The notes beneath the pieces were generated by a model, which was not told the DNA's origin, did no database searches, and worked only from the letters and a program-made list of their open reading frames with translations. 5,193 bases of DNA. It comes from Clostridiaceae bacterium (lineage in GTDB: Bacteria; Bacillota; Clostridia; Saccharofermentanales; DTU023). The stretch lies in NCBI GenBank assembly GCA_012728535.1, contig JAAYEX010000063.1:1-5193 (forward strand). The letters are read 5' to 3'. Within the stretch, counting starts at the first letter, position 1. Each line of letters starts with the position of its first letter. The translations under genes and the position numbers were made by a program. Of this stretch, positions 1-4,760 are shown in pieces.

Positions 1-1
1 G

Positions 2-1042
2 TATTCGGGTTATGTCGAGAACCTGGCGAAAAAGAAAATCATCGGCGGCTATCCGGATGGCACTTTCAGACCTGACAACAAAATCGAAAGACAGCATGTC
101 TGTGCCATGGTTGTAAGAGCCGCAGGTATGGATTACGAGGGAAAAGCTGCGAATTTTCCGGATGTAGCAAGTGATAGTGAGATGTCACCTTATATTGCTA
201 CTTTGCAGGAAAGAGGTGTCATCAACGGGTATCCGAATGGCAACTTCGGCCCTAAAGACGCTGTTAAGCGTGGTCAGGCTGCAATCATCATTGCCAGAGC
301 CTTTAATCTCAAAAGTGCAGGCAAGGTCAATAGTTGGAAAGATACGGCCGGCCATAGCGCCGAAGAGCAGATAAAAATCCTGGCAAGCAATGGCATTATT
401 AAGGGCTACGCGGATGGCACTTTCAAGCCTAACGCTCCGGTAAGTCGTGCCGAGCTATCCAAAATGCTTACTTTGGCACAGGCTGTTGTCGCCGTTCAGA
501 AGGCAGAAGCCAGTTTAAACATGGACGATATCACCCAAGCGCAAAATATGGTTATTGATGTGCCGGAACAAAAAGAGAAGGACGCACTAAACTCAAGGAT
601 TCATAAGCTCATATCCGGCGATTTGCCCGACATCTATGGCGCAGACTTTACCTCATATACCCCAACTCCTGAGTTGTGGGCAGTAATTGACAGAATCGGA
701 GTCACGCCGGAAATGATCGCTGCTGACAAGGATGAAGGAACCATGTCACACAGTGTCTGGGGAGAACCCGATCATCCCGGAAGTGGACAATATGATTTCA
801 TTACGATCGATTTTTACACATCTTCGCAACCGGTATTCACCTACTGGGCTCTTATCAACTGGCATATGGATGTGAGCGAATACAAACGTGTGAAAGGTTA
901 TAAATACACCGAAAACATGGACGGATATGCAGGACTTCAGTCCATATGGGATGGCTCGACAACAGCTATTACCGCCTTGTGGCAGAGTGAAGCGGATAAC
1001 GGTGATATTTCAGGCAGCGGTGCCAGGCACCTAAGTTGTTAA
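2..1042 (+). CDS. S-layer-homology (SLH) domain surface protein, 5' partial, probably 3' truncated
   Basis: The reading frame is open from the first complete codon of the window, so the gene starts upstream; the ATG at 107 lies inside a domain and is not the start. Of 346 visible residues, 1-42 are the end of one SLH repeat (IIGGYPDGTFRPDN), about 52-102 a second (FPDV...GVINGYPNGNFGP) and about 112-160 a third (GIIKGYADGTFKPN, then PVSRAEL). SLH repeats bind pyruvylated cell-wall polymer outside the cell. The TRAE-like motif is degenerate in the first two repeats (ERQH, KRGQ). Residues about 162-205 are an Ala/Glu-rich helical linker of a type common in surface proteins. The rest is a separate domain with YWALINWHMDV and GYAGLQ, which faintly resembles DUF3472; I hold this loosely. 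The last seven residues (GARHLSC) are encoded by a palindromic repeat at 1018-1042, so the true C-terminus is probably lost. The SLH call is firm; the ligand or activity of the C-terminal domain is unknown. Confidence 0.9.
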   Translation, partial: YSGYVENLAKKKIIGGYPDGTFRPDNKIERQHVCAMVVRAAGMDYEGKAANFPDVASDSEMSPYIATLQERGVINGYPNGNFGPKDAVKRGQAAIIIARAFNLKSAGKVNSWKDTAGHSAEEQIKILASNGIIKGYADGTFKPNAPVSRAELSKMLTLAQAVVAVQKAEASLNMDDITQAQNMVIDVPEQKEKDALNSRIHKLISGDLPDIYGADFTSYTPTPELWAVIDRIGVTPEMIAADKDEGTMSHSVWGEPDHPGSGQYDFITIDFYTSSQPVFTYWALINWHMDVSEYKRVKGYKYTENMDGYAGLQSIWDGSTTAITALWQSEADNGDISGSGARHLSC

Positions 1043-1051
1043 GTTATTTCC
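1018..1051 (+). repeat. Left inverted copy of palindrome-containing repeat
   Basis: The sequence begins CGGTGCCAGGCACCTAAGTT and contains the 13-base palindrome GGTGCCAGGCACC at 1019-1031. Aligned with the reverse complement of 1653-1686 it matches at 29 of 34 positions by hand. It supplies the last codons and the stop of the SLH gene. The form recalls REP-like palindromes mobilised by IS200-type (RAYT) transposases, but no transposase is visible here. Confidence 0.75.
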
Positions 1052-1105
1052 GCCTCCGAAGATGTCATTTGCCACTACAAGTCGCCAGCCCATCAGTAGC
1101 GAAAC

Positions 1106-1489
1106 TTAACTCTTCTGTTTTTGAACCAGATAAACAATCAGCTGTGCTATCAAGCCTCCCACTAAACCCAGCAAGGTTAGGAAAATGAAGGCTAAAGCTC
1201 CGATCAGGTCGCCCCAGGCGCCCGGGCCACTGCCATAAGAGAGAATCATAAAGATGAAGGCTAAGACAAGTCCGCCCGAGAAAACATAGAAGGCTATCTT
1301 TAGATTTAATAAATAGAGAGTTAAAGAGATCAGACCCAGGATCAGGCTTAAAACAAGTAAGCCGATCACATTTCCCCAAAGCAGTCTTGTGCCCAAAACA
1401 AACTTCAAAGCAATCAGAAACAAGGTAAAGGATAGGCCAGCTGTCAGCCCTCCGAATAAAAGAGCTCTCTTTGTATTCCTCTGAACCAT
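1106..1489 (-). CDS. Small integral membrane protein, four predicted helices, unknown function
   Basis: The protein has 127 residues from the ATG at 1489. That start is chosen because AAGGAGG lies 8 bases upstream; a GTG two codons earlier is only 2 bases from the SD. After a short basic N-terminus (MVQRNTKR) come four hydrophobic stretches near residues 9-32, 36-61, 63-85 and 92-120. They are separated by a short RLLWGN turn and a GSGPGAWGD loop. It ends in QKQKS, so the N-terminal basic segment and the C-terminus are probably cytoplasmic. There is no signal peptide or catalytic motif. I do not recognise a family; the size and layout resemble small DUF-type four-helix membrane proteins of Firmicutes. 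It lies alone between two inverted repeats and is opposite in strand to the SLH gene. Confidence 0.75.
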   Translation of the reverse strand: MVQRNTKRALLFGGLTAGLSFTLFLIALKFVLGTRLLWGNVIGLLVLSLILGLISLTLYLLNLKIAFYVFSGGLVLAFIFMILSYGSGPGAWGDLIGALAFIFLTLLGLVGGLIAQLIVYLVQKQKS

Positions 1490-1497
1490 AGTCACTG

Positions 1498-1504
1498 CCT
1501 CCTT
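1498..1504 (-). promoter_or_regulatory. Strong Shine-Dalgarno site that sets the start of the small membrane protein
   Basis: AAGGAGG on the minus strand, 8 bases before the ATG at 1489 and only 2 bases before the GTG at 1495. The ATG is therefore the likely start. Confidence 0.8.
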
Positions 1505-1574
1505 GTCATTAAAAAGGTCGGCTTTGGCTTAATCATATTCCGCGCAAACTGCTTTGAATACTTTTTTGCTTAAA

Positions 1575-1590
1575 TGTTTCACTGGAAACA
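1575..1590. promoter_or_regulatory. Inverted repeat TGTTTC-N4-GAAACA upstream of the small membrane protein gene
   Basis: A perfect 6-base inverted repeat with a 4-base spacer lies about 85 bases upstream of the ATG at 1489. A possible -10 (TATGAT, minus strand) sits between it and the gene, with only a poor -35. It could be an operator or a chance hairpin. No regulator can be named. Confidence 0.3.
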
Positions 1591-1652
1591 ACCGGGAGGA
1601 TCACCTCAAACATAGACCGAGGTATAGTCGGTAGGAGAGTCAGCCGGCTGAG

Positions 1653-1686
1653 GGGATTAACTTAGTAACTAAGGTGCCTGGCACCG
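1653..1686 (-). repeat. Right inverted copy of palindrome-containing repeat
   Basis: It contains GGTGCCTGGCACC at 1673-1685, and its reverse complement matches 1018-1051 at 29 of 34 positions. A separate 12-base perfect palindrome, TCAGCCGGCTGA, sits just outside it at 1640-1651. No terminator or coding sequence is associated. Confidence 0.75.
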
Positions 1687-1784
1687 CCCCTTACAAAGAG
1701 CTTTTTTGGATACTGAGAGATAATCATAAAACATATACAGTTGACTATCTAGATGATCCATATTTATTCCTGGAGAAAATTTAA
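1687..1784 (+). pseudogene. Possible 3' remnant of an unidentified gene
   Basis: Directly after the right repeat, one + frame is open to a TAA at 1782-1784. It encodes about 31 protein-like residues including KELFWILRDNHK and YTVDYLDDPYLFLEK. It has no start codon, and the frame runs back through the repeat into a stop at 1632. It could be the tail of a gene whose front was removed when the repeat inserted. It is not an obvious continuation of the SLH protein. It is short enough to be chance. Confidence 0.25.
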
Positions 1785-1812
1785 GGGGTCAACGCAGCAC
1801 TATAGCCTTGAA

Positions 1813-1846
1813 TTGCCGCCAGATCAGATCTGGTATCTGGCAGCAA
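1813..1846. repeat. Hairpin-forming inverted repeat in the gene-free stretch
   Basis: TTGC-C-GCCAGAT and ATCTGGC-A-GCAA can form an 11-bp stem with one mismatch and a 10-base loop. No T-run follows on either strand, so it is not a standard terminator. It may be the end of a decayed element. Confidence 0.35.
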
Positions 1847-1866
1847 GTATATTATGTTACACTACA

Positions 1867-1896
1867 TTGTGACAAATACAATATATGTGATATTAT
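1867..1896 (+). promoter_or_regulatory. Candidate sigma-A promoter
   Basis: TTGTGA (1867-1872) and TATTAT (1891-1896) are separated by 18 bases, matching the -35 and -10 consensus at 4/6 and 5/6 positions. Transcription would begin near 1903 and run into the terminator at 1936-1972, giving a product of about 70 nt. Confidence 0.35.
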
Positions 1897-1935
1897 GTAA
1901 ACAACTCATCTACCATGTTGTAGAAGGAGATATCG

Positions 1936-1972
1936 AAGATGTCTTTGCACCATGCAAGGCATCTTTTGTTTT
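1936..1972 (+). terminator. Rho-independent terminator
   Basis: AAGATGTCTTTGCA pairs with TGCAAGGCATCTT around a CCA loop, with one bulged T and one G-T pair. The T-rich tail TTTTGTTTT follows on the plus strand. It ends a plus-strand transcript, and the same stem may also help stop minus-strand transcription leaving the gene that ends at 1971, although no T-run follows on that strand. Confidence 0.7.
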
Positions 1973-1974
1973 AA
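1939..1974 (+). CDS. Possible 11-residue leader peptide inside a terminator
   Basis: ATG at 1939 follows AAGGAGAT (1924-1931) with 7 bases between, and encodes MSLHHARHLLF then TAA. The reading frame coincides with the terminator hairpin. Translation would be expected to compete with hairpin folding, as in attenuation, but nothing downstream on + looks regulated. A good SD before so short an ORF may be a relic of an older gene. Confidence 0.25.
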   Translation: MSLHHARHLLF

Positions 1975-2486
1975 ACTGGTTCTCTTGTTTCTATAAAATT
2001 CCTATACTTTTTCAATTGTTTTTTAATCCTATTGTCGTAGTCAATATAAAAAGCAGTAATCATTAACCAATAACTATCTCTTTCTTCTAAGACAATCTGA
2101 TACCTATCAATAGGGTTCAGCAGGTTTGTTCTTACTCGATTCTTATACCAAGTCTTATACACAAGGAAGCAATTTTTCTCACACTCAGATTGATGATTGG
2201 TTTCTAAAGCCGGCTTTATCCAGTTTAGGCGCTCACATCGCTTTAAATCCGGCTGACGTTCTCTAACGCCATTATAATCTTTGCATGTTAAGTGATAGTA
2301 TGAATTTTCTTTACCATCATCCGATCTAGGCATACTTTTCAGACTCACTTTTTTTCCACAATAAATGACTTTCATATTAAACAAGTCTCTTCTGAAGATG
2401 TTGTAATAAAGATAGTCAAAGTAATTAGCGTAATCATTGTTAAACAGATCTAGAGTGATCATTTCAGGCAAAGCTAGACAGTACAT
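1971..2486 (-). CDS. Unrecognised 171-residue protein, partner of DUF3800; possible RNase-toxin-like fold
   Basis: Start chosen at ATG 2486 because GAGGTGA lies just upstream; a GTG at 2492 is also in frame but has no SD. The DUF3800 gene's TGA ends 2 bases before this ATG, so the two are translationally coupled. There is no signal peptide or membrane segment. Visible landmarks are YYHLTC with His65, RCERLNWIKP with Arg83, Arg86, Trp89 and Pro92, a Cys pair (about 102 and 106), a basic NRVRTN segment, and RYQIVLEERDSYWLMITAFY ending the core at Thr144, followed by a Lys-rich helix. This order (a His, then an Arg/Trp helix, then a strand ending in T-A-F/Y) recalls phage-type barnase/EndoU/colicin/RelE-like RNase domains, but that is an inference from pattern only. 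It could equally be an uncharacterised partner or immunity protein. Base composition is AT-rich compared with the copper genes. Confidence 0.7.
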   Translation of the reverse strand: MYCLALPEMITLDLFNNDYANYFDYLYYNIFRRDLFNMKVIYCGKKVSLKSMPRSDDGKENSYYHLTCKDYNGVRERQPDLKRCERLNWIKPALETNHQSECEKNCFLVYKTWYKNRVRTNLLNPIDRYQIVLEERDSYWLMITAFYIDYDNRIKKQLKKYRNFIETREPV

Positions 2487-2488
2487 AT

Positions 2489-2495
2489 TCACCTC
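2489..2495 (-). promoter_or_regulatory. Shine-Dalgarno site overlapping the upstream stop codon
   Basis: GAGGTGA on the minus strand contains the TGA that ends the DUF3800 gene and lies 2 bases before ATG 2486. It supports coupled translation and the ATG rather than the GTG start. Confidence 0.65.
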
Positions 2496-3178
2496 ACTTG
2501 ATCCAACACAAGAAGGTTAAATTTCTTTTCACTATAAGCTGACGAATGTCTTAATGTTTGACCTGTACGCTCTACGATCAATTCACACAACTTGAGTTTA
2601 GTCTCACTAGTTTTCAAACCTCTATTAACATATCCTACAGCACCGGTCAAAAGATCACACAGTTGCATGATTGAGTTGTGGTGGGACCGAATCTGTTCAA
2701 TCTTTGCAACGCATTGGAATCTATTTCGTGCCCTGTTCTCCAATATGTTGTTAAGCTTCCTTACTTTTCTGATACTTCTAGTATCTTTTATATCAACGTA
2801 AACAGTTAGTTGGTCAATTTCGTTTAAATATTTATTTACGACGTGATAATACATTTTGTAGTAAAAATCATCATGAGTCTGATCGAAGTCTTCATGTCTT
2901 AGCTTTGACTTATTTGGCAGCATCACACACCTGAAGCTGAGAGATTCATTATCAAAGAAATAGTTTACTAAATTGAGATAGTATCCTTCCTCACCCTTAG
3001 AAACCTTTGTCCATTTGATTTCTCGATGCGAAGGTATCCCGTGATTATATTTAATTTGTCTGATATCGCCATACACTGTTTCTTTTATGTAATCAGGGCA
3101 GGCAATCGCTCCTATCAGCATCACCTTAATCCCATCATTTTCCAAGTGGCAAGATTCGTCACAGTACAAGTTCAACAT
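2489..3178 (-). CDS. DUF3800 family protein (RNase H-like fold)
   Basis: The protein has 229 residues from ATG 3178, a start favoured because GGAG lies 9 bases upstream; an in-frame ATG at 3184 is only 3 bases from it. It opens with LNLYCDES, the DUF3800 signature, giving acidic residues Asp7 and Glu8. HREIKW follows at 51-56, then VYVDIKD with Asp129 and Asp132, then IMQLCDLLTGAVGY with Gln172 and Asp175. This order of acidic residues is that of DUF3800 proteins, which are thought to share the RNase H-like nuclease fold; all key acidic positions look intact. The length is normal for the family. The protein is soluble, with no signal peptide. It is first in a two-gene unit with the 171-residue protein. 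DUF3800 genes are frequent in accessory and phage-defence regions, but the substrate is unknown. Confidence 0.88.
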   Translation of the reverse strand: MLNLYCDESCHLENDGIKVMLIGAIACPDYIKETVYGDIRQIKYNHGIPSHREIKWTKVSKGEEGYYLNLVNYFFDNESLSFRCVMLPNKSKLRHEDFDQTHDDFYYKMYYHVVNKYLNEIDQLTVYVDIKDTRSIRKVRKLNNILENRARNRFQCVAKIEQIRSHHNSIMQLCDLLTGAVGYVNRGLKTSETKLKLCELIVERTGQTLRHSSAYSEKKFNLLVLDQVR

Positions 3179-3180
3179 AG

Positions 3181-3372
3181 GCATTTGCTCCTATCGACTT
3201 CAATAAGCTGGTGGCAGATAAAGGTTTTCCTTTCAATAGTAACACTTTTATTCTTGATTATGGCCGAAGCGGCGTGAAGAAAAGGATTCATGCCAGGTCA
3301 AGGATTATTACTGAAATAATGCAAAATTTATATAAAGTAAAAATCAGCAGTCGTAACAAGATAGCAATATAA
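3181..3372 (+). pseudogene. Possible 3' gene remnant on the plus strand
   Basis: One + frame is open for 63 codons from 3181 to the TAA at 3370-3372. It has protein-like content such as APIDFNKLVADKGFPF, NTFILDYGRSGVKKR and ITEIMQNLYKV. It has no ATG start or SD and is cut off by a TAG at 3178-3180, exactly where the DUF3800 gene begins on the other strand. This is consistent with insertion of the DUF3800 pair next to, or into, an older gene. I recognise no family, and a frame this long can occur by chance. Confidence 0.3.
3187..3193 (-). promoter_or_regulatory. Shine-Dalgarno site of the DUF3800 gene
   Basis: TAGGAGC on the minus strand. Spacing from GGAG is 9 bases to ATG 3178 and 3 bases to ATG 3184, so it favours the inner ATG. 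Confidence 0.6.
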
Positions 3373-3458
3373 CAAACTCTATATAAGCAAGCAACAATTC
3401 AACAAGCGCAGCATTAGAGCGCTATTAGGAACGGTTGGCGACCTCGATACATATGATT

Positions 3459-4103
3459 CTATTCTGAAATACTGGATTCCGTTGTATCACATACCTTTGT
3501 CGTAGCTATAAGTCTTTTGATTTCCTTGATTTCCGGCAAAAGGTGATCAACGCTGGATTGCAGTTCATTGGTTTCTGAAATATAAACCAACATAGTTCCA
3601 TATTGAGAAAAGTCGATGATTGATTGCTCTTTATATATTTTTTGATACTTCACTATTTTTCGATATTCGTAATCTATTGCAACTTCTTTTATTTCATATT
3701 CGTTGAGAATAGTTGACGTAATAACATCGAGTGAGAACACGTGTAAGCTATTGGGGAAAATCCTTATTTTTGTTTCTTCCAATTTTTTTATACGTTCTTG
3801 GGTATTTGCAGGTAATTGTTTAACAAAATTCTCGCTGATGAACCTTATAGATGAAAGCTCAAGTGCACATTCACCAACATTTCTAAATGTTATACAAGCT
3901 AGTGAGGATCTTACTAACTCAAAGGAGATCTGTAGATAAGGACGTCTTCTGTTGTTGCGTTCAGCAAGAAGGTAAATTATGGTTACCCAAGCAGCTAGCA
4001 TTGAACAAAAGTGGATAATTGTGTCCCACTGTGGGAAAAGGGTCTGCTTTTCTAGTGCTTCAGCAATTCTTACATAACAAATCTGTGCTATAGAAAAAGC
4101 CAC
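3459..4103 (-). CDS. Membrane-anchored protein of unknown function, possibly N-terminally altered
   Basis: The frame gives 214 residues from a GTG at 4103. A single hydrophobic segment at about residues 28-47 (IIHFCSMLAAWVTIIYLL) is followed by a basic stop-transfer stretch RNNRRRP. This suggests a cytoplasmic C-terminal domain rich in beta-type sequence (LQISFELVRSSLACITFRN) and ending in a charged helix (LLPEIKEIKRLIATTK). No catalytic motif is visible, and I recognise no family name. There is no SD before the GTG, the frame is open upstream to the csoR stop without any ATG, and a GC-rich palindrome lies 24 bases upstream. The original start may therefore have been displaced by that repeat. 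It may be expressed by read-through from csoR. AT-rich composition ties it to the DUF3800 pair rather than to the copper genes. Confidence 0.6.
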   Translation of the reverse strand: MAFSIAQICYVRIAEALEKQTLFPQWDTIIHFCSMLAAWVTIIYLLAERNNRRRPYLQISFELVRSSLACITFRNVGECALELSSIRFISENFVKQLPANTQERIKKLEETKIRIFPNSLHVFSLDVITSTILNEYEIKEVAIDYEYRKIVKYQKIYKEQSIIDFSQYGTMLVYISETNELQSSVDHLLPEIKEIKRLIATTKVCDTTESSISE

Positions 4104-4126
4104 TCGGCCACGACTGCGTTCCCGAG

Positions 4127-4158
4127 GCCGGTGCCAGGCACCGGCCCGACCGGGCCGG
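4127..4158. repeat. Third GGTGCCAGGCACC palindrome fused to a second GC-rich palindrome
   Basis: Positions 4127-4145 form a perfect 9-base-arm palindrome around A4136 containing GGTGCCAGGCACC. Positions 4141-4158 form a second one, CCGGCCCG-AC-CGGGCCGG. They overlap and could fold alternatively. The core is identical to that at 1019-1031, but the flanks differ. It lies 8 bases past the csoR stop and may block or slow transcription, though no T-run follows. Confidence 0.75.
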
Positions 4159-4166
4159 CACCCCCA

Positions 4167-4430
4167 TTAACATAACTTGCGAATTATCGCTTCAATTTCG
4201 CGAATCTTTTCACTCTTATCTTCATCATCGTCAAAAGACTCGCGTACACAGTGTTCCAAATGCTCCGTGAGCACATCCACGTTAACCTTTTTCAGGATAG
4301 CAATCGTCGCTAGAATCTGATTTGAAATATCAATACAATAGCGGTCATCCTCAACCATGCGGACCAGACCATCCAGCTGGCCGCGCGCAGTTTTCAAAAG
4401 ATTTAAGGTTTTATCAAGATCAGCTTTCAT
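4167..4430 (-). CDS. csoR: CsoR-family copper-sensing transcriptional repressor
   Basis: From ATG 4430 the protein has 87 residues, the usual size for the short CsoR form beginning MKAD. It is all-helical, with the characteristic TARGQLDGLVRMVEDDRYCIDI segment. The Cu(I) ligands are visible as Cys32, His57 and Cys61; their spacing (25 and 4) equals that of the C-H-C triad of the characterised CsoR, so copper rather than nickel/cobalt is the likely effector. Apo-CsoR binds operator DNA and releases it when Cu(I) is bound, allowing copA expression. The frame extends upstream to an ATG at 4529 (120 residues), but the added sequence is not CsoR-like and covers a hairpin. A GTG at 4439 is also possible. 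No strong SD sits next to ATG 4430; a GGAGG lies about 31 bases upstream. It follows copA in the same direction, so it is probably co-transcribed. It ends in an extra Cys87. Confidence 0.9.
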   Translation of the reverse strand: MKADLDKTLNLLKTARGQLDGLVRMVEDDRYCIDISNQILATIAILKKVNVDVLTEHLEHCVRESFDDDEDKSEKIREIEAIIRKLC

Positions 4431-4481
4431 TCTTTTCACGGATAAAAAACTTTCTATCCGGCCTCCATTATCATCAATATA

Positions 4482-4522
4482 GTGCGAGGCCCTTCGCCAA
4501 TTGCCAGAGCCGAGCCTCGCAC
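4482..4522 (-). promoter_or_regulatory. Hairpin between copA and csoR
   Basis: GTGCGAGGC (4482-4490) and GCCTCGCAC (4514-4522) form a perfect 9-base inverted repeat with a 23-base loop that holds a CAATTG core. It fills most of the gap between the copA stop and the csoR start. There is no T-run. It could be an RNA processing or stabilising stem that sets the csoR:copA ratio, or an operator. It does not resemble the G/C-tract CsoR operators I know. Confidence 0.4.
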
Positions 4523-4541
4523 CTCGCATCTTTTTCCGGCC

Positions 4542-4760
4542 CTACTCCATTCCGACAAACTCGTAGCCCAAGTCTTCAACAGCCTCAGCCAAAGCCGCCT
4601 CATCAACGGAAGCTTCCGCCATAACAGTTGCAGTTTTCGCAGCCAGATCGACAACGACATCCTCAACCCCCTCAAACTGTTTCAACCCCCGCTCCACCGC
4701 GTTCTTGCAGTGATTGCAGGTCATCCCTTCAATCTTCATAACAATTTTCTTCATATCCAT
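4542..4760 (-). CDS. Possible separately translated CopZ-like copper chaperone from an internal copA start
   Basis: Within copA, an in-frame ATG at 4760 (Met142 of the visible fragment) is preceded by AAAGGAGAT with 8 bases between GGAG and ATG. Initiation there would give a 72-residue protein consisting of just one HMA domain (MDMKKIVMKIEGMTCNHC onward), the size and fold of CopZ chaperones that carry Cu(I) to CopA. The start falls precisely at the linker-domain border. The same gene would thus yield pump and chaperone. The sequence shows the signal; use of it is inferred. Confidence 0.5.
   Translation of the reverse strand: MDMKKIVMKIEGMTCNHCKNAVERGLKQFEGVEDVVVDLAAKTATVMAEASVDEAALAEAVEDLGYEFVGME

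Larger units (their letters stand above)
1018..1686. mobile_element. Possible non-autonomous element bounded by 34-bp inverted repeats
   Basis: Two inverted copies of one repeat (1018-1051 and 1653-1686, 29/34 matches) enclose 669 bases with a single complete gene on the minus strand and no transposase. The left end interrupts the 3' end of the SLH gene. I see no target-site duplication: the left flank ends GGCAG and the right flank begins CCCC. It may be a REP-type doublet or a cargo-carrying miniature element; alternatively, two independent repeat insertions may simply flank a resident gene. Confidence 0.35.
3179..3458. other. AT-rich intergenic stretch upstream of the DUF3800 gene
   Basis: The minus-strand promoter of the DUF3800 pair should lie here. 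A weak candidate is TTGTTA (3354-3359) with TTTATA (3331-3336) at 17-base spacing, about 150 bases before the ATG. A small inverted repeat, AGCGC-N9-GCGCT, lies at 3405-3423, after the 214-residue membrane protein gene; it has no good T-run. No RNA gene is evident. Confidence 0.35.

Noticed and set aside
1065..1379. Minus-strand ORF of 104 codons overlapping the small membrane protein
   Set aside because: It is a frame shadow: no SD and irregular composition, while the other frame has a strong SD and clear membrane helices.
1600..1615. GGAGGATCACCTC, which resembles the 3' end of 16S rRNA
   Set aside because: The match is limited to about ten bases, and no other rRNA sequence surrounds it.
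1854..2066. Plus-strand ORF of 70 codons beginning MLHYIVTNTIYV
   Set aside because: It has no SD, runs through a strong rho-independent terminator and over the end of the well-supported minus-strand gene.
1018..4145. CRISPR array suggested by three similar palindromes
   Set aside because: Only three copies with irregular spacing (about 650 and 2,450 bases), different orientation and genes between them; there are no spacers or cas genes.
4454..4675. Minus-strand ORF of 73 codons rich in Leu and Arg
   Set aside because: It overlaps the HMA domain in another frame; the Leu/Arg repeats come from reading Ala/Val/Glu codons out of frame.
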